30,118 bases of DNA from CAZCQP01 sp964500895 (GTDB lineage Bacteria; Bacillota; Clostridia; Lachnospirales; JAISER01): the NCBI GenBank assembly GCA_964500895.1, contig CAZCQP010000035.1:1-30118 (forward strand), written 5' to 3'. Under the pieces are notes generated by a model. That model made no database searches, had not been told where the DNA came from, and was given only the letters and a program-made list of their open reading frames with translations. This document shows, piece after piece, positions 17,146 through 24,755 of this stretch (position 1 is its first letter; each line of letters begins with the position of its first letter). Position numbers and translations under genes: made by a program.

Positions 17146-18168
17146 ATGAAACTGAACGTAAAATCAATTTTGGCCATTGGCTTAGCACTGTCTATGTTGG
17201 CAGGTTGCGCATCCAGCAAACCTGCTGCAACCGCTGAACCGACAGCTGCTCCTGAAGCGGCTGAAGCTGCCCCGGCCGATGAAGAAGTGCTGGTAGGTTA
17301 TGCGGTTATGCGTATGGTGGACGAATACTGGGGCAACCAAATTAAAGGGATGCAAGCTGCCGCAGCAGCCAGCGGCAAAAACATTAAGCTGGAAATTTCC
17401 GACAGTAACAACGACGGGCAAATTTGTCTTGAAAATGCTTTAAGCTTAATCAGCCGTGGCGCAAAAGTGTTAATCGTTAGTGCGCCAGACCCTAAAATTG
17501 GTGCTTCCATTATGGAAAAGGCCAATGAAAAAGGCGTTGCAGTTATTTCTTCCGACGTTAAAATTGACGGTTCCTACTTCTTAACCCACGATGAAACAAA
17601 AGCTGGACAACTGGCTGGTGAATATGCTGGTAAATACTTTAAAGAAAACATGGGCGACCAAAAAGCAAAAGTGGCCATCTTAACCCACGCCGCTGTGGCA
17701 GCTCAAGTGGATTTCCGTATCAACGGCTTTAAAGAAGCTTTCTTGAAAGAAGTGCCCGATGCTGAATTCCTGCCTGTGCAAGATGCAGAAGGTTTACGTG
17801 AAAAAGGCGCAACTTTAATGGCAGACATCATCACCGCTAACCCAGACGTAAACATCATGTTCGGTATTAATGATGACATTGCTTTAGGTGCTGCTTCCTC
17901 CGTTGTAGCCAGAGGCATGTCCGACAAAGTGGCTTGCTTTGGCCAAGGCGGCATTGGCGAATCTGGTTTCAAAGCCCTTCTGGACCCGAACAGCGCTTTC
18001 AAAGGCACAGTGGCTTACATGCCTTTCGGCCATGGTGAAGCAGCCATCACCGAACTGGTACTGCCTATTCTGAACGGCGAAACACCGGCAGAAGTGGTGA
18101 ACTCTCCATTAGAACTGGCCACCGCCGAGAATGCACAAAAATTCCTGGATGAAATGGCGAATCAATAA
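17146..18168 (+). CDS. Sugar ABC transporter substrate-binding lipoprotein (periplasmic-binding protein family 4 type)
   Basis: This 340-residue lipoprotein captures the sugar outside the cell. A lipobox LAGC places the lipidated cysteine at C21, followed by an Ala/Pro/Glu-rich tether (about 22-48). The RbsB-like fold then starts with VLVGYAVMRMVDEYWGNQIK. Hinge and ligand regions such as LISRGAKVLIVSAPDP and MFGINDDIALGA match the family. GGAGG eight bases upstream of ATG 17146 decides the start; an upstream TTG at 17095 is inside the ATPase gene. A stable hairpin follows the stop codon. Confidence 0.92.
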   Translation: MKLNVKSILAIGLALSMLAGCASSKPAATAEPTAAPEAAEAAPADEEVLVGYAVMRMVDEYWGNQIKGMQAAAAASGKNIKLEISDSNNDGQICLENALSLISRGAKVLIVSAPDPKIGASIMEKANEKGVAVISSDVKIDGSYFLTHDETKAGQLAGEYAGKYFKENMGDQKAKVAILTHAAVAAQVDFRINGFKEAFLKEVPDAEFLPVQDAEGLREKGATLMADIITANPDVNIMFGINDDIALGAASSVVARGMSDKVACFGQGGIGESGFKALLDPNSAFKGTVAYMPFGHGEAAITELVLPILNGETPAEVVNSPLELATAENAQKFLDEMANQ

Positions 18169-18184
18169 TCATGCATGAACCCTT

Positions 18185-18210
18185 GCCCCGCCCTGTTGCA
18201 GCGGCGGGGC
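18185..18210 (+). other. Intercistronic stem-loop after the binding-protein gene
   Basis: GCCCCGCC (18185-18192) pairs with GGCGGGGC (18203-18210), extended inside by CTG/CAG with a TTG loop and one bulged C. There is no T-tract, so it is more likely an mRNA-stabilising or partial attenuating structure than a terminator. Such structures are common after binding-protein genes. Confidence 0.7.
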
Positions 18211-18234
18211 ATAGTTTAACTGGGAGGAATTTGT

Positions 18235-18648
18235 ATGCCATTAGAACAATATACCCACCATGGGGACGGTTATTTGCCTTTTCTCATTCGGGAAGGCTGG
18301 CAGGTAGCCATTTTGAATTATGAAGAAGCCCAGCTGGTTGAACAAATTAAAAAAATGGACGTCCATTTTGAAACCGATGAAGTGTTTGTTTTGTTAAAGG
18401 GCGACTGTGTGCTCATCACCGCAGACATTGACGAAACCCGGTACGACTTTCATGTGGAAAAAATGAAAGAACATGTGGTGTATAACGTCCCTAAAAACTG
18501 TTGGCACAACATTGCCATGCAACCTGGAAGCAGTGTGTTAATCGTGGAAAAAGACAACACCCACCTGGGGGATTTTGCATTTAACCATTTTTCTGAGGAA
18601 AAACATCAGCAATTGATTCAAATGGTACAGGAAATGCAGGAAGCATAA
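18235..18648 (+). CDS. Small cupin protein of the sugar locus
   Basis: This 137-residue protein looks like a cupin: HFETDEVFVLLKGDCVLIT (from residue 44) resembles cupin motif 1, and VYNVPKNCWHNI with H91 resembles motif 2. The C-terminal helix (about 118-137) is charged. It lies inside the operon, 66 bases after the binding-protein gene and 12 bases before a UroD-type gene, with GGAGG upstream of ATG 18235. It could be a sugar epimerase- or isomerase-like accessory enzyme or a ligand-binding protein. I do not recognise a specific family and no reaction can be assigned. Confidence 0.75.
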   Translation: MPLEQYTHHGDGYLPFLIREGWQVAILNYEEAQLVEQIKKMDVHFETDEVFVLLKGDCVLITADIDETRYDFHVEKMKEHVVYNVPKNCWHNIAMQPGSSVLIVEKDNTHLGDFAFNHFSEEKHQQLIQMVQEMQEA

Positions 18649-18660
18649 GGAGGCGGAAAT

Positions 18661-19701
18661 GTGACTTCAAAAGAACGTGTGTTTAAAACCTTAAACTTTG
18701 AAAAACCCGACAGAGTGCCTGTGATTCCGCAAAACAGCGTGATGGCAGCCATTAAGATGGGTTACGACATGATTGAATGTTCCAAGGATGGGAAAAAGCT
18801 TGCCCATGCCATGCTTGAATACAGAAAAAAATTTGGTTACGACGGCCATATGTTTGGGCCGGATGCAGCCATTTTAGCCGAGGCTCTGGGTTGTGAAGTG
18901 GAGCTGCGTGCAGACGACCCTCCAGCCATTAAAGCCCCTATTTTAAATAAGCTGGAAGATTTCCGCAAGCTGAAAATGATTGACCCCCTGAAGGACGGCA
19001 GAATGCCCCAGTGGCTGGAAGCGTCCAGGTTGTTGGTGGAAGCAGACGGGGATGATGCATTTATCATCACCCGGGCAGACCAGTGCGGGTTCTCCTTGGC
19101 TTGCTTGCTGATGGGTATTGACAACTTTTTAATGGAACTGGTAGACGAGGACAACCGAGAAACTTTGCACGAATTTTTGGATTTTTGCACAGACTGCCAC
19201 ATTGCTTTTGCAAGAGCTTTAAAGGCCACCGGCGTTCATGCCACCACTTGTGGGGATTCTTATTCCGGGCCTTCCATCATTGGTAAGGACCTGTACAAAA
19301 CTTTCTCTTTGCCTTATGAAAAGAAAGCCGCTGCTGCCATTCAAGATGAAATAGGGCTTAAATATTTCATCCATATTTGCGGCTGCACAGACCCTATTGC
19401 AGAAGACTGGGTCACCGCCCGGCCCGCTTTGTTTGAGGTGGACCATAAAACCAACATAAAGTTGATTCGGCAAGCAACCTATAGCAACAAAATTGCGCTG
19501 CTGGGCAATTTAGACACGTTTATGCTTTGCGAAGGCACCCAAGAAACATTGGTGGCCGCATTAGATGACCTGTATGCAGTGATGGCCCCCTTAGACGGTT
19601 TTATTTTAAGTTCGGGCTGTACCATGCTGGGCAACGCCAGCGAAGACAACCTGAAAACCATGGTAGAATACGCTTGCACCCACACCCTGGGAGGGTGCTA
19701 A
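18661..19701 (+). CDS. UroD/MtaA-type methyltransferase family protein 1
   Basis: This 346-residue protein belongs to the uroporphyrinogen decarboxylase superfamily in the branch with corrinoid-dependent methyltransferases (MtaA, CmuA). The N-terminus TSKERVFKTLNFEKPDRVPV is the classic entry of this branch. A zinc-type site is suggested by H238/C240 (FIHICGC) and C320 (SSGCTM). It is not expected to be a haem-pathway HemE, because it has the zinc-site residues and sits in a sugar operon. The GTG start follows AAGGAGG. No corrinoid-binding protein lies nearby. A role in moving a methyl group from a sugar or glycoside is possible but unproven. Confidence 0.82.
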   Translation: MTSKERVFKTLNFEKPDRVPVIPQNSVMAAIKMGYDMIECSKDGKKLAHAMLEYRKKFGYDGHMFGPDAAILAEALGCEVELRADDPPAIKAPILNKLEDFRKLKMIDPLKDGRMPQWLEASRLLVEADGDDAFIITRADQCGFSLACLLMGIDNFLMELVDEDNRETLHEFLDFCTDCHIAFARALKATGVHATTCGDSYSGPSIIGKDLYKTFSLPYEKKAAAAIQDEIGLKYFIHICGCTDPIAEDWVTARPALFEVDHKTNIKLIRQATYSNKIALLGNLDTFMLCEGTQETLVAALDDLYAVMAPLDGFILSSGCTMLGNASEDNLKTMVEYACTHTLGGC

Positions 19702-19724
19702 AAAAACTTTTAAAGAGGGCATGT

Positions 19725-20963
19725 ATGAATAAAGACTATGAAGTGTTAAAAATGCTGGGCAGCCAGCTTGCAGACATTGCCGCAAAGCCTGAACAAGCAG
19801 AGAAAAAACACATGTGGCGGCGGTTGAACGGCTTAAGCCCTGTGCGCCCCATGGTGTGCATGGACCAGCTGCCTTGGCATGAACTTAACGTGGATGAAAC
19901 ACTGGCGTTACAGTGTGAAGACCCATTTTTGCGTACCATTGAACAGCATATACGGCGCACCGTTTATAAGTGGCGCAACTTCCCGGCAGACATGGTGGTG
20001 GAAGACTACATTGCCGTTCCAAAAACCGTGCATGGGCTGAACTACGGCCTTAAAATTATGGAAGAAACACTGGCCACCGACCAGGACAACGATGTCATTT
20101 CCCACCGGTTCATTGACCAGTGCGAAACAGAAGAAGCTTTAAATGCCATTGCTCCAGACCAGATTATGGTGGATGAAGCATTGGATGCCTCACGGTTGGC
20201 TTTGTGCCAGGACATTTTTAAAGACATTATGGACGTGAAGCTCACCGGGATAGGCATTCATTCCGGTGTGTGGGACCGCATTTCCCAAGCACGGCCCATT
20301 GAAAGCATTTTGTACGACATTGCAGACAGGCCGGAGTTTTTAGCCATGATTGCAGAAAAATTTCGGGATTTAACCATGAGCACCATTGACCAGTGCGAAG
20401 CCTTAGGGTTGTTGGATGCTTATAAACCCCTTATTCACTGCACCGGCGCATATGTGGACGAACTGCCTCCTGCCGATTTTAACCCAGCCCGCCCCATGGC
20501 CAAAGACTGCTGGACATTCGGCATGGCGCAAATGTTTTCAACCGTAGGGCCAGACACCCACGAAGAATTAGAAATTGATATCATGAAACCCTTGTATGAA
20601 CGGTTCGGTTTGGTGTATTATGGTTGTTGCGAACCTTTGGAGAATAAAATTCAAATCATTCGCAAAATTAAGAACGTGCGCAAAATTTCCGTAAGCCCTT
20701 GGGCCAACATTGAAAAAAGCGCTGAACGCATTGGCAAAGACTTTGTGTTTTCCGGCAAGGCCCATCCGGCGTTCATTGCCATGGGTGCGCTGGAGGAAGA
20801 CAATGTACGCAAACAAGTTTCTCAAATGCTGGAAGCCTGCAAACGGAATGGCACACCCCTTGAAATTGTTTTAAAAGATGTAAGCACCGTGGCCCATAAC
20901 CCACATGTGTTGGTTCAGTGGGAAAAAATGATTATGGATATGGTGCAAAAGTTTAATTACTAA
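19725..20963 (+). CDS. UroD/MtaA-type family protein 2 (divergent)
   Basis: This 412-residue protein is a distant paralogue of the preceding gene product. Its C-terminal half shows a TIM-barrel-like UroD pattern with H238/C239 (LIHCTG) and C301/C302 (YYGCCEPL), followed by VRKISVSPWANIEKSAERIG. These are candidate metal ligands in a different arrangement from protein 1. The N-terminal part (1-150) is less familiar. GAGGG five bases upstream supports ATG 19725; the longer frame overlaps the previous gene and is rejected. Similar proteins occur in gut and soil anaerobes, usually called hypothetical. It lies 23 bases after protein 1 and 16 bases before the isomerase gene, so it is in the same operon. 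Confidence 0.75.
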   Translation: MNKDYEVLKMLGSQLADIAAKPEQAEKKHMWRRLNGLSPVRPMVCMDQLPWHELNVDETLALQCEDPFLRTIEQHIRRTVYKWRNFPADMVVEDYIAVPKTVHGLNYGLKIMEETLATDQDNDVISHRFIDQCETEEALNAIAPDQIMVDEALDASRLALCQDIFKDIMDVKLTGIGIHSGVWDRISQARPIESILYDIADRPEFLAMIAEKFRDLTMSTIDQCEALGLLDAYKPLIHCTGAYVDELPPADFNPARPMAKDCWTFGMAQMFSTVGPDTHEELEIDIMKPLYERFGLVYYGCCEPLENKIQIIRKIKNVRKISVSPWANIEKSAERIGKDFVFSGKAHPAFIAMGALEEDNVRKQVSQMLEACKRNGTPLEIVLKDVSTVAHNPHVLVQWEKMIMDMVQKFNY

Positions 20964-20979
20964 AAAGGAAGGGATATCT

Positions 20980-21654
20980 TTGAAACGTTCGCAAATTAAC
21001 AGCCTGATTAAAGAAACCATGGTGTGGCTGGATAGCCTACATGTGAAGCTACCTCCATTCGCTTATTGGACGGCGGAAGAATGGGCGACAAAAGGGCCTG
21101 AATACGATGAAATCCGTGCCAACATGCTGGGATGGGACATCACCGATTATGGCCGTGGAGATTTTGAGAATACGGGGCTTTTGCTGTTTACCATTCGTAA
21201 TGGCAATTTAAAGCAACCCCACTTTGGCAAGCCATATGCAGAAAAAATGCTTATTTCCCAAGTGAACCAAATTTCGCCCAACCACTTTCACTGGTATAAG
21301 ATGGAAGACATCATCAACCGTGGTGGCGGCCGACTAATGATTCAAGTATGGAATGCCACAGAAGATGAACAGTTGGCCGATACAGACGTAACCGTTCGCA
21401 TAGACGGCCGGTTGAGCACTGTAAAAGCTGGTACTGTGGTGGAATTGAAGCCCGGTGAAAGCATTACCCTTCCCCCACGGCAATATCATAAATTCTGGGC
21501 GGAAGATGAAAAGGTGCTGGCGTGGGAAGTGTCCATGGTGAACGACGACAACACAGACAACCGGTTCTACGACCCGCAACAGCGCTTTACCAATATTGAA
21601 GAGGACGAAGCACCCCTGTACTTGCTGTGCAACGAATATCCTTCTGCAAAATAA
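20980..21654 (+). CDS. D-lyxose/D-mannose isomerase family protein (cupin fold)
   Basis: This 224-residue protein matches D-lyxose isomerases in length and motif order. Metal ligands are visible as H102 and H104 (NHFHWYKMED), E109 and H170 (RQYHKFW), with the spacing expected for the manganese site of the E. coli-type enzyme. The family interconverts D-lyxose with D-xylulose and D-mannose with D-fructose. The TTG start at 20980 follows AAGGAAGGG. It precedes a PfkB kinase gene, so aldose to ketose to ketose phosphate is a natural reading. The real substrate may differ given the UroD-type genes beside it. Confidence 0.87.
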   Translation: MKRSQINSLIKETMVWLDSLHVKLPPFAYWTAEEWATKGPEYDEIRANMLGWDITDYGRGDFENTGLLLFTIRNGNLKQPHFGKPYAEKMLISQVNQISPNHFHWYKMEDIINRGGGRLMIQVWNATEDEQLADTDVTVRIDGRLSTVKAGTVVELKPGESITLPPRQYHKFWAEDEKVLAWEVSMVNDDNTDNRFYDPQQRFTNIEEDEAPLYLLCNEYPSAK

Positions 21655-21680
21655 TCTTTACCCAGGAAAGGATTTTTAAC

Positions 21681-22643
21681 ATGCAACCAACCCATATTGT
21701 TGCGTTGGGGGAAATTCTCATAGACTACACCCCCATGCCCAAGTCTGCCCAGGGGATGCAGGTTTTTGAGCAAAACCCCGGCGGCGCAGTGGCCAATGTG
21801 TTGGCGGCTGCGGCAAAGCTGGGCAGCCAAACGGCTTTTATCGGCAAAGTGGGCAACGACATGCAGGGTATGTTTTTAAAGGAAACTTTGGAAACTGCCG
21901 GCATAGACACCACCGGGCTGGTGGTGGATGACAACTTTTTTACCACCATGGCCTTTGTCAGCTTAAATGACAACGGGGAACGCAGCTTTGCTTTTGCAAG
22001 AAAGCCGGGTGCCGATACCCAGCTAACCAGCGCAGAGGTGCAGCTGGAAATCATTGAAAACACCCGCATTTTCCATTGTGGCTCTTTGTCTTTAACAGAC
22101 AACCCGGCACGGGAAGCCACTTTGTTTGCCCTGCGGCAGGCAAAGAAAGCCGGGGTGATTGTGTCTTACGACCCCAACTACCGTGCCATGCTGTGGAAAA
22201 GCCCGGCCCATGCCCAAACACACATGCGCTCTGTTTTGGATTATGTGGACATGATTAAAATATCGGATGAAGAAACAGAACTGTTAACGGATGAAAAAAC
22301 GCCGGAAAAGGCAGCGCTGGCATTGGTGCAGCGGGGCATTCCCCTGGTGATGGTTACACTAGGGGCGGAAGGTGTGCTGGTGGCCAACCGTGAAGGTTGT
22401 ACCCATGTGCCCGGCTTCAAGGCAGAAGCGGTGGACACCACAGGTGCAGGAGACGCTTTCTTGGGCGGTTTTCTTCATGCTTTGCTGCAAAGCGGCAAGA
22501 CAAAGCCTGGAGAAGTGACGTTAAAGGAAGCAGCTGAATTTGCTACCTTTGCCAATTGCGTGGCCGCCCTTTGCGTGGAAAAGCGTGGCGCCATACCGGC
22601 CATGCCCACAATGGAGCAGGTAAAAAACAGAATACAAGCATAA
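21681..22643 (+). CDS. PfkB family carbohydrate kinase (fructokinase-like)
   Basis: This 320-residue sugar kinase has the N-terminal ALGEILIDY and PGGAVANVLAAAAKLG (33-48) and the C-terminal PfkB signature VDTTGAGDAFLGGF (251-264), with D258 as catalytic base. It resembles fructokinases (ScrK) more than ribokinases, but the specificity is inferred. It would trap the ketose made by the upstream isomerase as a phosphate. AGGAAAGGA upstream supports ATG 21681; the earlier TTG overlaps the isomerase gene. It is the last gene of the sugar locus and is followed by a terminator. Confidence 0.9.
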   Translation: MQPTHIVALGEILIDYTPMPKSAQGMQVFEQNPGGAVANVLAAAAKLGSQTAFIGKVGNDMQGMFLKETLETAGIDTTGLVVDDNFFTTMAFVSLNDNGERSFAFARKPGADTQLTSAEVQLEIIENTRIFHCGSLSLTDNPAREATLFALRQAKKAGVIVSYDPNYRAMLWKSPAHAQTHMRSVLDYVDMIKISDEETELLTDEKTPEKAALALVQRGIPLVMVTLGAEGVLVANREGCTHVPGFKAEAVDTTGAGDAFLGGFLHALLQSGKTKPGEVTLKEAAEFATFANCVAALCVEKRGAIPAMPTMEQVKNRIQA

Positions 22644-22645
22644 GT

Positions 22646-22678
22646 AAAAAGCCATGGTTAAAAAACCATGGCTTTTTT
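22646..22678 (+). terminator. Intrinsic terminator of the sugar operon
   Basis: GCCATGGTT (22651-22659) pairs with AACCATGGC (22664-22672), flanked by A5 (22646-22650) and T6 (22673-22678), three bases after the kinase stop. Confidence 0.92.
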
Positions 22679-22727
22679 ATATATTATAATGTTAAGCAGT
22701 GCTATTTATAAAAACATGCGTTTCCTC

Positions 22728-22756
22728 TTGAAAAATATGGTTAAAAACATTATAAT
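22728..22756 (+). promoter_or_regulatory. Sigma-A promoter of the chemotaxis receptor gene
   Basis: TTGAAA (22728-22733), 17-base spacer, perfect TATAAT (22751-22756), 51 bases before the start codon. No flagellar sigma-D promoter is apparent. Confidence 0.7.
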
Positions 22757-22807
22757 CAATCCAAAACCGTTAAGTTATAAAAATAAAATATAGCAGGAGG
22801 TCATTAA

Positions 22808-24520
22808 ATGAATCAAGTGGAAAGGAAAAGCATAAAACGGTTAAATCTCTGGCTTTTTGGCTGCATCGTCATTTGTGCGGCAGTTGGTTTGGGTTGGGCC
22901 GCCACTGTGCCATCTTTTGCCATAAAGATTGTTGCTGTTGTATTGGCAGTTGTTGGCATTGTGTGTTTATGTCTTTTCATGGTCTTGCACGGCAAGGCGT
23001 TGGATGGCTCTATGGGGTGGTACAAACATGTTTTGGCTGCCAGCCCCCTACCTACTGCGGTTACAGACAGCAATAAGGTTTTTACATATGTGAACCAAGC
23101 GTTTATAGCACAAATGCATACATCGGAAGAACGGTTGCTGGGGCAAACATGGAATGAAAAAGATTTTCTGAAAAAAGCGGGCAACATGCAAGCAGTGACT
23201 GTGCAATTGTCGGATGATTCAGGCCAATTGATGGGCTATGTGGTCACTTTAAAGGAATTGTCAGCACAAAGTGGTTCTTTGTCCCAGGAAACTGAAAAAG
23301 CCGCAGCGCTTGAGCAAGCCGTTATGGAAAAAAGCCAAGCATTGGCAGAAGCCAATGAAAGCTTGGTCCAAGCAAAGGCTCAAATTGCTGAATTAAAGGC
23401 AAAAGCTTTCTGGTATGTGAACATACTGGATTCCATACCGTTCCCCATCTCCGTTACCGACAACAATATGATGTGGACGTTTATTAACAAGCCGGTAGAA
23501 ATGCTTTTGCAAAAAACAAGAGCAGAATTAATGGGCAAACATTGCAGCAACTGGGGGGCCAATATTTGCGGCACAGAAAATTGCGGCATTTACTGTTTAA
23601 AAAATAACGTCTTTCAGACCACATTTGAACAAATGGGGCTTCGGTTTGAAGTGGATACGGCCTTTTTGCATGACGAAGCAGGGAATGTTTGCGGGCACAT
23701 TGAAGTGGTGCAGGATATAACCAAACTTAGCAATTTAAACAAAATGCTTGAGTTGCTCAACCAGATTAACGGCATTAGTACGGGCCTGGCCCAAGGAGCG
23801 GAACAGGTTTCCAATGGCGCAGAATCTGTGGCAAAAGGAGCAACCGAACAAGCAGGTGCCATCGAGCAATTGTCCTCGGCCATTGAAACCATTTTGGCGC
23901 AGGTGAAAGAGAATGCCAGCAGCTGCCAGAAGGCTGGGGAACTGTCTGAATCTGCTATGTCTGCGGTTGAAGTGAGCAATGAACAAATGCAAAAGCTGAT
24001 GGTGTCTATGAAAGAAATTAACCGTCAGTCCAATGAAATTAACAAGATTATAAAAACCATTGAAGATATTGCATTCCAAACCAACATTTTGGCTTTAAAT
24101 GCAGCGGTGGAAGCAGCCCGTGCCGGCAATGCAGGCAAAGGGTTTGCTGTGGTGGCGGAAGAAGTGCGCAGTTTAGCCGCCAGGTCTGCGGAAGCGGCCA
24201 AGAGCACAACGTCTTTGATTGAAAGCTCTGTGGCTTCCATTGCAGACGGTGTGAAAATAGCAGATGTTACCGCCAAAGATTTAAACGAACTGGTGGTGGA
24301 TACGAAAGCAACGGCAAGCATTATTTCTGAAATCTCCCAATCTTCTAGAGAGCAAGCCCAGGCCATTGGGCAATTGACGGTTGGCATTGAACAAATTTCA
24401 TCGGTGGTGCTTACCAATTCCGCAACCAGTGAAGAAAGTGCCGCTGCAAGCAAAGAACTTTTGAACCAGGCAGATACGTTGAAAAACCTGGTGTCTACCT
24501 TTCAATTAGAAAGCGCATAA
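22808..24520 (+). CDS. Methyl-accepting chemotaxis protein with two PAS domains
   Basis: This 570-residue receptor has two membrane segments (about 12-32 and 36-60) joined by a very short loop, so it has no external sensing domain and probably senses inside the cell. PAS-like domains lie at about 70-150 and 200-305, separated by a coiled coil (about 155-200). The second PAS carries cysteines C246, C254, C259 and C263. The signalling domain (about 330-570) contains the CheA/CheW-binding tip IEDIAFQTNILALNAAVEAARAG (420-441). No HAMP domain and no CheR-docking pentapeptide at the C-terminus are seen. GGAGG upstream supports ATG 22808. CheV encoded at the left end is a likely partner. The signal sensed is unknown. 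Confidence 0.92.
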   Translation: MNQVERKSIKRLNLWLFGCIVICAAVGLGWAATVPSFAIKIVAVVLAVVGIVCLCLFMVLHGKALDGSMGWYKHVLAASPLPTAVTDSNKVFTYVNQAFIAQMHTSEERLLGQTWNEKDFLKKAGNMQAVTVQLSDDSGQLMGYVVTLKELSAQSGSLSQETEKAAALEQAVMEKSQALAEANESLVQAKAQIAELKAKAFWYVNILDSIPFPISVTDNNMMWTFINKPVEMLLQKTRAELMGKHCSNWGANICGTENCGIYCLKNNVFQTTFEQMGLRFEVDTAFLHDEAGNVCGHIEVVQDITKLSNLNKMLELLNQINGISTGLAQGAEQVSNGAESVAKGATEQAGAIEQLSSAIETILAQVKENASSCQKAGELSESAMSAVEVSNEQMQKLMVSMKEINRQSNEINKIIKTIEDIAFQTNILALNAAVEAARAGNAGKGFAVVAEEVRSLAARSAEAAKSTTSLIESSVASIADGVKIADVTAKDLNELVVDTKATASIISEISQSSREQAQAIGQLTVGIEQISSVVLTNSATSEESAAASKELLNQADTLKNLVSTFQLESA

Positions 24521-24528
24521 ACATGGAA

Positions 24529-24573
24529 ACGCTAAAAAGCAGATTGTGCGGGGCACAATCTGCTTTTTAGCGT
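24529..24573. terminator. Perfect 21-bp inverted repeat after the chemotaxis gene
   Basis: Arms 24529-24549 and 24553-24573 are perfect reverse complements around a GGG loop, with internal A/T tracts. It lies eight bases after the receptor stop and can act as its terminator. The last 19 bases recur at 24737-24755. Confidence 0.85.
24555..24573 (+). repeat. 19-bp direct repeat, left copy
   Basis: ACAATCTGCTTTTTAGCGT, identical to 24737-24755. It also forms most of the right arm of the terminator hairpin. Confidence 0.9.
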
Positions 24574-24736
24574 GACAACTGACAAAACCTCGGGGCTTTG
24601 CCCCGAACCCTAACCGCTTTTTGAAAAAAGCGGTGCAAAAACTTCATGAAAATGCCGCTTAGCGGCATTTTAGGCAAAAGCTTTTTGAAAGGTTTGGGAA
24701 ACTTTTCTCCAAAAAGTTTCCCAAGGTCTTTTGTGA
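24574..24736. repeat. Multi-hairpin intergenic element (MITE- or REP-like), 163 bp
   Basis: This gene-free segment is packed with hairpins: CGGGGC/GCCCCG (24591-24605), ACCGCTTTTT/AAAAAGCGGT (24613-24634), AAAATGCCGC/GCGGCATTTT (24649-24671), the palindrome AAAAGCTTTT (24676-24685) and a 13-bp stem at 24694-24724. Its ends are imperfect inverted repeats (ACAAAACCT at 24582-24590 and AGGTCTTTTGT at 24724-24734), so the whole unit can fold as a cruciform. It is bounded exactly by the 19-bp direct repeats. No coding capacity. An inserted mobile or dispersed structured repeat is the best explanation; a structured RNA is the alternative. Confidence 0.65.
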
Positions 24737-24755
24737 ACAATCTGCTTTTTAGCGT
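24737..24755 (+). repeat. 19-bp direct repeat, right copy
   Basis: Identical to 24555-24573 and adjoining the stop codon of the minus-strand gene. Without the intervening element, this copy would pair with the inverted arm at 24529-24549. Confidence 0.9.

Noticed and set aside
18661..19701. True uroporphyrinogen decarboxylase (hemE)
   Set aside because: The H-x-C...C zinc pattern, N-terminus and sugar-operon context fit the methyltransferase branch, and no other haem genes are nearby.
24025..24453. 142-codon minus-strand frame within the chemotaxis gene
   Set aside because: Its Ala/Ser-rich composition mirrors the antisense of the conserved signalling helix; no start signal.
24529..24755. 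CRISPR array
   Set aside because: Only two direct repeat copies with a 163-bp internally palindromic interval; no regular spacing and no cas genes.
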